Shown: positions 1 to 7,094, counted from the stretch's first letter. The stretch: 64,000 bases of DNA from Nocardia anocheti (GCF_029675105.1 NZ_JAQQFV010000008.1:248001-312000), one strand, 5' to 3'. The notes: generated by a model from the sequence alone, not told the origin. A program made the numbers and translations.

Positions 1-631
1 CCTTGCCCCACGCGCCGTCGGAGGCCGCGTCGAGGTAGAGCTGGAAGTTGTCGGTGGTGCCCGACTCGTCGGAGCGGAAGATCACGGCGATCTTCTCCGA
101 GGGCAGCTTGGCGTTGGGGTTGAGCGCCTTGATCTCCGGGGCGTCCCAGGTGGCGACGGAGCCGTTGAACACCTTGGCGGCGGTCGGGCCGTCGAGGACC
201 AGGTCGCTCACACCGTCGATGTTGTAGGTGATGGCGATGGGGCCGAAGACGGTCGGCAGGTTCCACGCCGGGGCGCCGCAGCGTTCCTGGGCCTTGGCGG
301 GCTCTTCCTTCTTCGAGCTCAGCGGCGAGTCGGAGCCACCGAAATCGGTCTGGGCGCCGAGGAACTCGTTGACACCGGCGCCGGAGCCCGAGGAGGTGTA
401 GTTGAGGGTGAAGCCGTCGCAGTTGGTCTCGTACGCGGCGACGAAGCGCTCCATGGCGTTCTTCTGCGACGAGGCACCCGACGCCTTGAGCGCCTGCTTG
501 CCACCGCAGTCGACGCTGGTGTTGGCGGTGGTGCCGCCCGCGGTGGTGTTGTCATCGCTGCCACAGGCGGCCAGGGTCATCGCGCCGACGGCGACGGCGC
601 CGACCAGGGCACTGGTGCGCTTGAAGTTCAC
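1..631 (-). CDS. pstS: PstS phosphate ABC transporter substrate-binding lipoprotein (5' part)
   Basis: Binds extracellular inorganic phosphate and hands it to the PstCAB membrane transporter. About 210 residues are visible; the 3' end lies outside the window. The N-terminus (MNFKRTSALVGAVAVGA) is a lipoprotein signal with lipobox L-A-A-C near residues 20-23, followed by a Thr/Ala-rich linker. The mature part carries PstS phosphate-site signatures: GASSQKNAMERF, TSSGSGAGVNEF, TDFGGSDSPL and RSDESGTTDNFQ. The GTG start is chosen for the preceding GAGGAAAA ribosome site and because it opens the signal peptide. It lies downstream of mshD on the same strand, with about 290 nt between them that contain Pho-box-like repeats. 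Family assignment is secure. Confidence 0.95.
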   Translation of the reverse strand, partial: MNFKRTSALVGAVAVGAMTLAACGSDDNTTAGGTTANTSVDCGGKQALKASGASSQKNAMERFVAAYETNCDGFTLNYTSSGSGAGVNEFLGAQTDFGGSDSPLSSKKEEPAKAQERCGAPAWNLPTVFGPIAITYNIDGVSDLVLDGPTAAKVFNGSVATWDAPEIKALNPNAKLPSEKIAVIFRSDESGTTDNFQLYLDAASDGAWGK

Positions 632-782
632 TTTTCCTCCGACATTGCTGACAACTCGCTCGGTCCCTCACCGGCCCGGGCGAGTAGGGCGATGCGCGGC
701 GCGGACAGCGCGCACATCAGGCGACGACTGTGCCGCCCAGAAGAAACGTAAGGTCGCACGGTTGACAGTTGGCCCGACGTGG

Positions 783-799
783 ATGAACGGAGAATGAAC
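783..799 (-). promoter_or_regulatory. Pho-box-like direct repeat upstream of pstS
   Basis: Read on the minus strand this is GTTCAT-N5-GTTCAT: two copies of a GTTCA-type heptamer start 11 bp apart. That is the geometry of PhoB/RegX3-class response-regulator sites, one helical turn per repeat. The position upstream of pstS fits phosphate-starvation control by SenX3-RegX3. The match is by eye and the regulator is inferred. Confidence 0.55.
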
Positions 800-830
800 A
801 GCCCGGCGCCAACAGGGTCACGGATGTGAC

Positions 831-848
831 GTTCGCCCTGTTTTCACC
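831..848 (+). promoter_or_regulatory. Second Pho-box-like direct repeat
   Basis: GTTCGCC-N4-TTTCACC, again with 11-bp spacing, but on the plus strand and further from pstS. It resembles the mycobacterial RegX3 heptamer repeat. Its orientation is opposite to the first pair, so it could be an auxiliary site or chance. Confidence 0.35.
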
Positions 849-923
849 GCGCGGTACCCGCTCAGCCGCGTGTTATTCAGCCACGGCGAGGAATTCACCG
901 TTGCTGTGAGGTGTCTCGCAGTC

Positions 924-1829
924 TCAGGCGAGCGCGTAGGCGACATCCACATGTGCCGGGGCGAAACCGAGTTTCGTGTAGGTGTTCACCGCGGCGGTGT
1001 TGTCGGCCTCGGTGTAGAGCAGCACCTCGGTGAGCCCGGTGTCGCGCAGGTGGCGCAGACCCGCCAGAGTGAGCAGTCGGCCCAGGCCACGGCCCTGCGC
1101 GGCGGGATCGATGCCCACCACGTAGACCTCGCCCGCCGGGGCCGCGTCGGGGTGCGCCTTGGTCCAGTGGAAACCGAGCAGCCGCGCGGGATCGGCGGCG
1201 TCGAAGGCCAGGAACAGCCCGGCCGGGTCGAACCATGACTCGGCGCGGCGGGCGGCGATGTCGCGCTCGGTCCAGCCGCCCTGTTCGGGGTGCCAGGCGA
1301 AGGCGGCGTTGTTGACGCGCAGCAGTTCGGCGTCGTCGGCGGGGCCCGCGTAGGTGCGCAGGACGAGGCCGTCGGGCACGGTCAGTTCAGGTAGCTCAGG
1401 GGTAGCCAGCGAGCGGCGCATCTGCCAGAGTTCGCGGGCGGTGGCCAGGCCGAGACGGGCCGCGAGGGCCTTCGCGGCGGGCAGGTCACCGTGCGCCCAG
1501 ACCCGTGCGCCGTCGCCGCCCTCGGCCAGCGCGGCACCGACGAGTTCGGCGCCGAGACCGGCGCGGCGCGCGTCCGGATCGACGGCCACCTCGGCCATCG
1601 CGGGGTGTTCGTCATGCGCCGCAACGAGATTCGCGTAGCCCACCGGCTCGCCGTCGCGCTCGGCCAGCAGATGCCGGGTCGACGGGTCGACGTCGGCGAG
1701 GGAGAGCACGGCCTGTTCCGAGACCGGCGCCACCCCGTCGGCGGCCTTGGCCCGAGCGAGCAGCGCGCGCACTCGGTCGGCGGTGTCCGCGTCGATCCGG
1801 TCGGTCCAGGTCAGGTTTGCCGCAGCCAC
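924..1829 (-). CDS. mshD: Mycothiol synthase MshD
   Basis: Acetyl-CoA:Cys-GlcN-Ins acetyltransferase, the last step of mycothiol biosynthesis, in the cytosol. The 301 residues form two GNAT domains in tandem. The N-terminal half has VAVDPDARRAGLGAELV. The C-terminal half has GEVYVVGIDPAAQGRGLGRLL, the acetyl-CoA pyrophosphate loop, and ends YTKLGFAPAHVDVAYAL, the usual MshD tail. Length matches the family (about 300). The GTG start is preferred over longer upstream starts because AGGAAGG precedes it and the extra residues would be translation of the glnR-mshD gap. glnR lies 98 nt upstream on the same strand, as in mycobacteria. Confidence 0.95.
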   Translation of the reverse strand: MAAANLTWTDRIDADTADRVRALLARAKAADGVAPVSEQAVLSLADVDPSTRHLLAERDGEPVGYANLVAAHDEHPAMAEVAVDPDARRAGLGAELVGAALAEGGDGARVWAHGDLPAAKALAARLGLATARELWQMRRSLATPELPELTVPDGLVLRTYAGPADDAELLRVNNAAFAWHPEQGGWTERDIAARRAESWFDPAGLFLAFDAADPARLLGFHWTKAHPDAAPAGEVYVVGIDPAAQGRGLGRLLTLAGLRHLRDTGLTEVLLYTEADNTAAVNTYTKLGFAPAHVDVAYALA

Positions 1830-1927
1830 GTGGGTTGCCTTCCTCGCTGTCGTGCGCGGCCCGTGCCGCGTCGTCGCACCGTCCAACACCGCCACGGCGG
1901 CGAATGCTTCCCCGCGGGTGGCGGAGA

Positions 1928-2689
1928 CTACTTGGCGGTGCCGTTGCTCGCCGGGGTGAGCGAGTCGTCCCCGTCGACATCGTCGTCCGGGAAGCTCACC
2001 GCGTCGCCCTTGGCGGGAGTGCGGGCCGGGCGCACGGCCTTGTAGCCCACATTGCGAACCGTGCCGATGAGCGATTCGTACTCGCTGCCGAGTTTGGCGC
2101 GCAGGCGCCGCACGTGCACGTCGACGGTGCGGGTGCCGCCGAAGAAGTCGTAGCCCCACACCTCCTGCAGCAGCTGGGCGCGGGTGAACACCCGGCCCGC
2201 GTGCTGGGCGAGGTACTTGAGCAGCTCGAATTCCTTGTAGGTGAGGTCGAGCGGGCGCCCGCGCAGCCGCGCGGTGTAGGTGCCCTCGTCGATCACCAGC
2301 TCACCCAGGGTGATCTTGCCCGTGTTCTCCGGGCTGGCCACGCCACCGTTGCGCCCGACCAGCAGCCGCAGTCGCGCGTCGAGTTCGGCCGGGCCGGTGC
2401 CGGGCAGCAGGATGTCGTCGAGTCCCCAGTCGGCGTTGACGGCCACCAGGCCGCCCTCGGTGAGCACCGCGACCACCGGCACCGAGGACCCGGTGCTGCC
2501 CAGCAGCCTGCACAGGCCGCGGGCGGCGGCCAGATCGGTCCTGGCGTCGACCAGGGCGACATCGGCGCTACCCGCCTCCAGCAGCGAGGACACCTCGGTC
2601 GGCGCGGGGCGGACGTTGTGCGCCAGCAGCGACAACGACGGCAGCACCGCGTCGGGGTTGGGGTCGGAGGTCAGTAGGAGCAGCTCCAC
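1928..2689 (-). CDS. glnR: GlnR, orphan OmpR-type regulator of nitrogen metabolism
   Basis: Global nitrogen transcription factor of Actinobacteria, controlling ammonium assimilation and related genes. It has 253 residues. The receiver-like domain (about 1-115) begins MELLLLTSDPNPD and lacks the usual paired acidic residues of a phosphorylation pocket. A winged-helix DNA-binding domain (about 130-235) has the OmpR signatures LTYKEFELLKYLAQHAGRVF and RTVDVHVRRLRAKLG. No sensor kinase gene is adjacent, as expected for GlnR. The tail is a variable acidic extension. The GTG start has AGGAGA upstream. Close similarity to Rv0818 and its position next to mshD and lmeA make the assignment strong. Confidence 0.93.
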   Translation of the reverse strand: MELLLLTSDPNPDAVLPSLSLLAHNVRPAPTEVSSLLEAGSADVALVDARTDLAAARGLCRLLGSTGSSVPVVAVLTEGGLVAVNADWGLDDILLPGTGPAELDARLRLLVGRNGGVASPENTGKITLGELVIDEGTYTARLRGRPLDLTYKEFELLKYLAQHAGRVFTRAQLLQEVWGYDFFGGTRTVDVHVRRLRAKLGSEYESLIGTVRNVGYKAVRPARTPAKGDAVSFPDDDVDGDDSLTPASNGTAK

Positions 2690-2845
2690 CGGGCTCTCCT
2701 CCTATCTCGTGGCTCCGCGGACGACAGCAGCCGCGTAGCTACGTCGCCGAAACACAGGTCAGTCGTGTGCAACATTAGCGCCTGGAAGGCCATGACCTCG
2801 CACCATGTGCCCGACCCGATGTGTCGGCACCGATAGAGTCACCCC

Positions 2846-3688
2846 ATGCGCAAGCTGATCATCGGGCTGCTGTGCCTGGCCGGGTTGGCGGTGGTGATCG
2901 ATTTCGGCGCCGCCGCCTACACGGAATACGACGTGTCGCGGCAGCTGCGGGCCGGAGCCGAACTGTCGGCCGACCCCGAAGTGACCTTCCACGGTTTCCC
3001 CTTCGCCGCCCAGGCCCTCGGCGGCCGCTACGACAAGGTGACCCTGCGCGCGCGCAGCATGCGCCCGGACATCCCCGGCGAGATCGGCATGGAGGCCACC
3101 CTCAGCGGCCTGCACGCCCCGATCGGCCAGCTGCTCGACGGCGCGGCCCGCAATGTGCAGGTCGACCGGGTCGAGGCCAGCATGCGCATCGAGCCCACCG
3201 AGCTGGGCAGGCTGTTCGGCATCCCCGACCTGCAGGTACACACCCGCCCCGCCGACAAGTCCGACGGCACCGGCGGCTCGGGCGGCTCCGGCATGACCAC
3301 CGCGGGCGCCTTGGTGCTCACCGGCACCCTGGCCACCGCGCCCAACGGCCGCGTCCTCGGGACCGGCGTCGTCCCGACCAGCACCAGCACCCGCGTCCCG
3401 GTGCAGGTGCAGGCCGATCTGCTGCTCGACGGCGACCAGGTCCGCATCCAGGCCACCGGCTTCTACCGCGACACCAGCGGCCCCACCGACACCACCACCA
3501 CGACCAAGAACGAGATCCCCGAGGCCGATCAGGCGGCGGTGCTCGAGCGCTTCAGCCGTACGATCGATACCAAGGAGTTGCCGTTCGGTGTCACACCGAC
3601 CGAGGTGTCGGCGCTCGGCGGCCAGATCGTCGTCGAGGGGATCGGCCGCAACGTGACCATCGACCTGGACCGATTGCAACGCAGATGA
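2846..3688 (+). CDS. LmeA-like phospholipid-binding protein (DUF2993 type)
   Basis: A 280-residue exported or membrane-anchored protein with an N-terminal hydrophobic segment (about 5-25, LIIGLLCLAGLAVVIDFGAAA). The rest is a beta-rich domain typical of DUF2993/LmeA proteins, which bind phospholipid and in mycobacteria support lipomannan maturation. A Gly/Ser/Thr-rich stretch near 145-155 is probably a loop. There is no Shine-Dalgarno: the ATG follows TAGAGT (2834-2839) by 6 nt, so the mRNA is probably leaderless. It overlaps the thioredoxin gene by ATGA. The order matches Rv0817c-Rv0816c. The precise function is inferred from synteny. Confidence 0.75.
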   Translation: MRKLIIGLLCLAGLAVVIDFGAAAYTEYDVSRQLRAGAELSADPEVTFHGFPFAAQALGGRYDKVTLRARSMRPDIPGEIGMEATLSGLHAPIGQLLDGAARNVQVDRVEASMRIEPTELGRLFGIPDLQVHTRPADKSDGTGGSGGSGMTTAGALVLTGTLATAPNGRVLGTGVVPTSTSTRVPVQVQADLLLDGDQVRIQATGFYRDTSGPTDTTTTTKNEIPEADQAAVLERFSRTIDTKELPFGVTPTEVSALGGQIVVEGIGRNVTIDLDRLQRR

Positions 3689-4119
3689 TCGAACTCGCCA
3701 TCCTCGCCGCCGTGGTGCTGGCCGCCGTCGCGGTCGGGCTGCTGCTGCGCCGCCGTCAGGGCCGCGTGCGCCCGGCCACCCTCGACCCGCAGACCGCCGA
3801 GCGCGCCCGCCTGCTCGACGCGGCCGGGGTCACCGGTTCGGCGCCCGCGGTGCTGCACTTCTCGGCCGACTGGTGCGGCCCGTGCGACGCGGTCCGCCGC
3901 GTGGTCGCCGGGGTCACCGCCGATCTGTCGGATTCCCCGAACGCCCCGCGCGACATCGAGATCGACATCGACGCCGACCCGGCGCTGGCCCGCGAACTCA
4001 ATGTCCTGTCGCTGCCGACGACCTTCGTCTTCGACGCCGAGGGCAAGGAACGCTTCCGCATCTCCGGGGTGCCGAAGGCGGGCGATCTGCGCACCGCCCT
4101 GGAACCGCTGACGGTGTGA
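3685..4119 (+). CDS. thiX: Membrane-anchored thioredoxin-like protein (ThiX type)
   Basis: A 144-residue protein with one N-terminal transmembrane helix (about 2-21) followed by RRRQ, which places the thioredoxin domain on the cytoplasmic face or as an anchored domain. The active site is WCGPC at 63-67, preceded by VLHFSAD; the cis-proline loop is LSLPTTFVF. It is expected to reduce or exchange protein disulfides. The ATG overlaps the stop of the preceding lmeA-like gene (ATGA), so translation is probably coupled. It stands just upstream of the cysteine-responsive sulfur operon, as in M. tuberculosis (Rv0816c). Confidence 0.88.
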   Translation: MIELAILAAVVLAAVAVGLLLRRRQGRVRPATLDPQTAERARLLDAAGVTGSAPAVLHFSADWCGPCDAVRRVVAGVTADLSDSPNAPRDIEIDIDADPALARELNVLSLPTTFVFDAEGKERFRISGVPKAGDLRTALEPLTV

Positions 4120-4167
4120 TCCAGCTCCCGGTCCAGGGGGGCCGCGACATTTCCCGGGAAGACCGGG

Positions 4168-4180
4168 TAAACTACTCCTC
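4168..4180 (+). promoter_or_regulatory. -10 box of the leaderless cysteine leader ORF
   Basis: TAAACT (4168-4173) followed by 7 nt and then GTG at 4181. A weak -35 candidate GCGACA lies at 4144-4149, 18 nt upstream. The spacing puts transcription start at or next to the GTG. Confidence 0.55.
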
Positions 4181-4267
4181 GTGCAATCCGACCACGAGCT
4201 GATGCTCACCCGACGCCGCACAGTTGACCTGTGTCGCCTCGGTGGTTGTTGCTGCCTGTGCCGCTGA
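4181..4267 (+). CDS. Leaderless polycysteine leader peptide (cysteine-responsive attenuator)
   Basis: A 28-residue ORF with five cysteines in its last 11 residues: Cys18, a Cys23-Cys24-Cys25 triplet (TGT TGC TGC) and Cys27, ending C-L-C-R-stop. The GTG sits 7 nt after TAAACT, so the ORF should be translated from the 5' end of the mRNA without a ribosome site; an internal in-frame ATG is at 4202. Polycysteine leaderless ORFs upstream of the homologous sulfur operon are established in mycobacteria as cysteine-responsive attenuators: ribosomes stall at the Cys codons when cysteine is scarce and the downstream genes are released. Here the DUF4395-rhodanese-DUF1416 operon begins 128 nt later. The peptide itself is unlikely to have a function. 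Confidence 0.85.
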   Translation: MQSDHELMLTRRRTVDLCRLGGCCCLCR

Positions 4268-4395
4268 TCGGTCGGCATCTCCGAGGAGATTCCTGACGCC
4301 GACCTATGTCCGCCGCGCGAGTGATCGAACAGATCCCCCGGCGAACTGGCAGATCCGAAGTCAACTGACTCATCTCAGCGCAGGAGTTCGCACCC
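4268..4395 (+). promoter_or_regulatory. Attenuator leader between polycysteine ORF and DUF4395 gene
   Basis: A 128-nt untranslated stretch. TCCTG-A-CGC (4291-4298) can pair with GCGCAGGA (4378-4385), which contains the ribosome site of the next gene (ATG at 4396). A small hairpin ATCTCC/GGAGAT precedes it. A stalled ribosome on the Cys codons could disrupt such pairing. The pairing was found by eye and no folding energy was computed. Confidence 0.45.
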
Positions 4396-4866
4396 ATGAC
4401 CACCACTCTCGATTCCGCACCGCGCGTCGATGTCCGAGGGCCACGCTTCGTGGCCTGGGTGACCACCGGCGTGCTGGTCCTGGTACTCGTCACCGCCGCC
4501 TTCTCCCCCGTCGCCGCCGCGATCCTGATCGGCCTGCAGGCCGTGGTGTTCGCGATCGGCGCGGCGCGCGGCCCCGCCAAGCACCCCTACGGGCGGATCT
4601 ACGCGGCGTTCGTGGCGCCGCGGCTGGGTCCGCCGACCGAGACCGAACCCGTGCCGCCGCTGCGTTTCGCGCAGGCGCTCGGCTTCGTGTTCGCCGGTCT
4701 GTCCCTGCTGGGCTTCGCGCTCGGCTCCTCGATCGTCGGCGCGGTGTTCGCCGGCTTCGCCCTGTTCGCGGCGTTCCTGAACGCGGCGTTCGGGGTCTGC
4801 CTGGGCTGCCAGATCTATCCGCTGGTGGCCCGCTTCCGCCGGTCCACTGCCCCGGCACCGAACTGA
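4396..4866 (+). CDS. DUF4395 integral membrane protein
   Basis: A 156-residue membrane protein with about four hydrophobic helices (near 20-38, 39-54, 91-110 and 112-135). A C-terminal CLGC motif (GVCLGCQIYPLV) is typical of DUF4395 and could carry a thiol or persulfide. Its biochemical role is not established. The conserved linkage to thiosulfate sulfurtransferase and DUF1416 genes, and the polycysteine leader in front, point to sulfur trafficking or a membrane step of cysteine/thiosulfate metabolism. The ribosome site is CAGGAG, 9 nt before the ATG. The rhodanese gene follows after 31 nt. Confidence 0.85.
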   Translation: MTTTLDSAPRVDVRGPRFVAWVTTGVLVLVLVTAAFSPVAAAILIGLQAVVFAIGAARGPAKHPYGRIYAAFVAPRLGPPTETEPVPPLRFAQALGFVFAGLSLLGFALGSSIVGAVFAGFALFAAFLNAAFGVCLGCQIYPLVARFRRSTAPAPN

Positions 4867-4897
4867 CCCCCTGCACGTCATCTCTGAAAGGAACAAC

Positions 4898-5731
4898 ATG
4901 GCTCGCTCCGATGTCCTGGTCTCCGTTGACTGGGCCGAAGAGAACCTCAACGCCCCCGGCGTCGTCTTCGTCGAGGTCGACGAGGACACCTCCGCCTACG
5001 AGGGTGGCCACATCGAAGGCGCGGTCCGCCTGGACTGGAAGACCGACCTGCAGGATCAGGTTCGTCGCGACTTCGTGAACCAGGAGCAGTTCTCCGACCT
5101 GCTCTCCGCGCGCGGCATCAGCAACGACGACACCGTCGTGCTGTACGGCGGCAACAACAACTGGTTCGCCGCCTACGCCTACTGGTACTTCAAGCTCTAC
5201 GGCCACAACGACGTCAAGCTGCTCGACGGCGGTCGCAAGAAGTGGGAGCTCGACGGTCGTCCGCTCTCGCGTGACGCGGTCTCGCGCCCGGCCACCCAGT
5301 ACAAGGCCGCCACCCCCGACACCTCGATCCGCGCGTTCCGCGACGAGGTCATCGCGGCCATCGGCACCAAGAACCTCGTCGACGTGCGTTCGCCCGACGA
5401 GTTCTCCGGCAAGATCCTGGCTCCCGCGCACCTGCCGCAGGAGCAGAGCCAGCGTCCCGGCCACATCCCGGGCGCGATCAACGTGCCGTGGAGCAAGGCG
5501 GCCAACGAGGACGGCACCTTCCGTTCCGACGCCGAGCTCGCCGAGCTCTACAAGGACGCGGGCCTGGACGGCGAGAAGGAGACCATCGCCTACTGCCGCA
5601 TCGGTGAGCGTTCCTCGCACACCTGGTTCGTGCTGCAGGAGCTGCTCGGCCACCAGAACGTCAAGAACTACGACGGCAGCTGGACCGAATACGGTTCGCT
5701 CGTCGGTGCACCTATCGAGTTGGGAGCGTAA
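4898..5731 (+). CDS. Thiosulfate sulfurtransferase (rhodanese), CysA2/SseA type
   Basis: Transfers sulfane sulfur from thiosulfate to a thiol or cyanide acceptor. The 277 residues form two rhodanese domains. The N-terminal one is inactive in type; the C-terminal one carries the catalytic loop CRIGERSSH with Cys233. The N-terminal domain has YEGGHIEGAVRLDW and the C-terminal one RPGHIPGAINVPW, the usual rhodanese aspartate/histidine strands. The ATG has GAAAGGAAC upstream. The stop is 4 nt from the DUF1416 start. This is the equivalent of M. tuberculosis cysA2/cysA3, which despite the name is a rhodanese and not a sulfate transporter ATPase. Confidence 0.92.
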   Translation: MARSDVLVSVDWAEENLNAPGVVFVEVDEDTSAYEGGHIEGAVRLDWKTDLQDQVRRDFVNQEQFSDLLSARGISNDDTVVLYGGNNNWFAAYAYWYFKLYGHNDVKLLDGGRKKWELDGRPLSRDAVSRPATQYKAATPDTSIRAFRDEVIAAIGTKNLVDVRSPDEFSGKILAPAHLPQEQSQRPGHIPGAINVPWSKAANEDGTFRSDAELAELYKDAGLDGEKETIAYCRIGERSSHTWFVLQELLGHQNVKNYDGSWTEYGSLVGAPIELGA

Positions 5732-5735
5732 ATCT

Positions 5736-6041
5736 ATGTGTGCAGCACCTACCCAGGGTCAGGCCATCCCGGCCGGTGTCGACGTGGAGAAGGAGACGGT
5801 CATCTCCGGCCGTGTCCTGAGCACCGACGGCCAGCCGGTGGGCGGCGCGTTCGTGCGTCTGCTCGACGGCAACGGTGATTTCACCGCCGAGGTCGTCGCC
5901 TCCGGCACCGGTGACTTCCGCTTCTTCGCCGCGCCGGGTTCGTGGACCCTGCGCGCGCTGTCCTCGTCGGGCAACGGCTCGGCCGAGGTCCGCCCCGAGG
6001 GCGCGGGCATCCACTCCGTGGACGTCGCGGTCGCCAAGTAG
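5736..6041 (+). CDS. sseC: DUF1416 protein (SseC type)
   Basis: A 101-residue small protein, MCAAPTQGQAIPAGVD..., with a carboxypeptidase-regulatory/CNA-B-like beta sandwich: VISGRVLSTDGQPVGGAFVRL and FRFFAAPGSWTLRAL. Members occur next to the actinobacterial thiosulfate sulfurtransferase (sseC1/sseC2 in M. tuberculosis); function is unknown but sulfur-related by context. Cys2 is the only cysteine. It is the last gene of the operon and is followed 14 nt later by a strong hairpin. Confidence 0.88.
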   Translation: MCAAPTQGQAIPAGVDVEKETVISGRVLSTDGQPVGGAFVRLLDGNGDFTAEVVASGTGDFRFFAAPGSWTLRALSSSGNGSAEVRPEGAGIHSVDVAVAK

Positions 6042-6055
6042 TACCACCGCACGAC

Positions 6056-6082
6056 GGCCCTGGTAGGTCTCCTACCAGGGCC
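6056..6082 (+). terminator. Terminator of the sulfur operon
   Basis: Perfect 12-bp stem GGCCCTGGTAGG / CCTACCAGGGCC with a 3-nt loop, followed by GTTT. It lies just after the DUF1416 stop. Confidence 0.85.
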
Positions 6083-6122
6083 GTTTGCGTATCCGTCACC
6101 CGGACTGACTACACTTCGGCTC

Positions 6123-6806
6123 GTGGTCTCATCTTCCGATCCGGCCGAGAACGCCAGTGACGTGACCGACGCGGCCGCGCCGCGTCGCAGTGGTGACGAG
6201 GCAGTCAACGTCGCCGCCGAACGAGCCAAGGAAACCGGCGTCCGGAACATCTCCGTGCTGCCGGACCTCCCCCTGCCGCCCGACACCGCGAATCTGCGCG
6301 AGGGCCCCGACCTGAACCACGCCATGCTGGCGCTGCTGCCGATGGTCGGCGTGTGGCGCGGCGAGGGCGAGGGCAACAACCCCGCCGACGGCGACTACCG
6401 CTTCGGCCAGCAGATCACCGTCTCCCACGACGGCGGCGACTACCTGGTCTGGGAGTCACAGACCTGGAAACTCGACACCGAGGGCGGCGCCTACGTCGGC
6501 CCCGACCTGCGCGAGAGCGGCTTCTGGCGCGTCGGCACCGACGGCGACGACGAGGTGATCGAACTCCTGCTCACCCACAGCTCCGGCATCGTCGAACTGT
6601 TCTACGGCACCGCCCGCACCCAGTCCTCCTGGGAACTGGCCACCGACGTGGTCATCCGCAGCCAGTCCGGCGCGGTCGTCGGCGGCGCCAAGCGCCTCTA
6701 CGGCATCGTCGAGGGCGGCGACCTGGCCTACGTCGAGGAACGAGTCGACGCCGACGGCGCCCTCGAACCCCGCCTCTCCGCCCGCCTCCAGCGCTACATC
6801 GGCTGA
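6123..6806 (+). CDS. Nitrobindin-like heme-binding beta-barrel protein
   Basis: A 227-residue protein. The first 70 residues are charged and probably disordered; the rest is the THAP4/nitrobindin barrel with the signature GVWRGEGEG near 77-85. Further family motifs are LLLTHSSGIVELFYG and KRLYGIVEGGDLAYVEER. Nitrobindins bind ferric heme and can isomerise peroxynitrite; the equivalent is Rv0813c. There is no Shine-Dalgarno. TACACT (6110-6115) ends 7 nt before the GTG, so the gene is probably leaderless. An internal methionine start would remove only the disordered part, so the exact N-terminus is not certain. Confidence 0.88.
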   Translation: MVSSSDPAENASDVTDAAAPRRSGDEAVNVAAERAKETGVRNISVLPDLPLPPDTANLREGPDLNHAMLALLPMVGVWRGEGEGNNPADGDYRFGQQITVSHDGGDYLVWESQTWKLDTEGGAYVGPDLRESGFWRVGTDGDDEVIELLLTHSSGIVELFYGTARTQSSWELATDVVIRSQSGAVVGGAKRLYGIVEGGDLAYVEERVDADGALEPRLSARLQRYIG

Positions 6807-6854
6807 TCCCGGCCCTGCACATCGGGTTCCGGCCTCTGCCGGTCGGACATGGAG

Positions 6855-6929
6855 CGACCCCCGAGCCGTTCCGTCGCGTTCCTGGGAACGTGGCGGTCCC
6901 GGTCGGATGGGCCGGGGGCTCGGGGGTCG
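6855..6929. repeat. 13-bp perfect inverted repeat enclosing a smaller hairpin
   Basis: CGACCCCCGAGCC (6855-6867) and its exact reverse complement (6917-6929) flank 49 nt that contain CGTTCC-TG-GGAACG (6877-6890). It lies between the convergent nitrobindin gene and the small peptide gene, so a bidirectional terminator or a structured small RNA end is plausible. Confidence 0.55.
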
Positions 6930-6951
6930 GGTGACTGCTTGGGATTCGCTC

Positions 6952-7023
6952 TCAGCGCACCGCTGGGGGTGATCCCACAGTGGGGCTGCTAGCGGGCAGC
7001 CACCTCACGCATCCGTTGAACAT
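6952..7023 (-). CDS. Small 23-residue peptide gene with its own promoter
   Basis: Short ORF encoding a peptide that begins MFNGCVRWLPASSP, continues TVGSPP and ends AVR, in the gap between cydC and nitrobindin. I do not recognise it. Support comes from its surroundings: a -35/-10 pair TTGCCG-N17-TAGATT (7089-7061) and a strong AGGAGGTGG ribosome site (7044-7036) about 15 nt before the ATG. One cysteine and one tryptophan are present; there is no signal peptide. No gene lies downstream on this strand, so it is not an attenuator leader for a neighbour. A second ATG 4 nt upstream in another frame gives only 12 residues. It could also be the open part of a small regulatory RNA. Confidence 0.45.
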   Translation of the reverse strand: MFNGCVRWLPASSPTVGSPPAVR

Positions 7024-7060
7024 ACATTCTTCAGACCACCTCCTCTCTTGTGTACCGATG

Positions 7061-7089
7061 AATCTAGCCCTGTGCGACGCGGTCGGCAA
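7061..7089 (-). promoter_or_regulatory. Promoter of the small peptide gene
   Basis: TTGCCG (7089-7084), 17-nt spacer, TAGATT (7066-7061), read on the minus strand. This is one of the best consensus-like sigma-70 promoters visible in the window. It lies just after the cydC stop. Confidence 0.55.
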
Positions 7090-7094
7090 TTGAT

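Larger units (their letters stand above)
632..923. promoter_or_regulatory. Intergenic pstS control region
   Basis: A 292-nt gap between mshD and pstS. It holds two pairs of 11-bp-spaced repeats (listed separately) and a possible -10 box TACGTT on the minus strand at 750-745, about 33 bp downstream of the first pair. The implied pstS 5' untranslated region is about 105 nt. No coding ORF is supported here. Confidence 0.5.

Noticed and set aside
1830..2159. Extension of mshD upstream to 2159
   Set aside because: It would overlap glnR in another frame and add residues unlike any MshD; the GTG at 1829 has a good ribosome site.
7015..7027. Upstream ATG giving a 12-residue peptide
   Set aside because: Reaches a stop quickly and in a frame not supported by composition; the ATG at 7023 gives the longer product. 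Not fully excluded.
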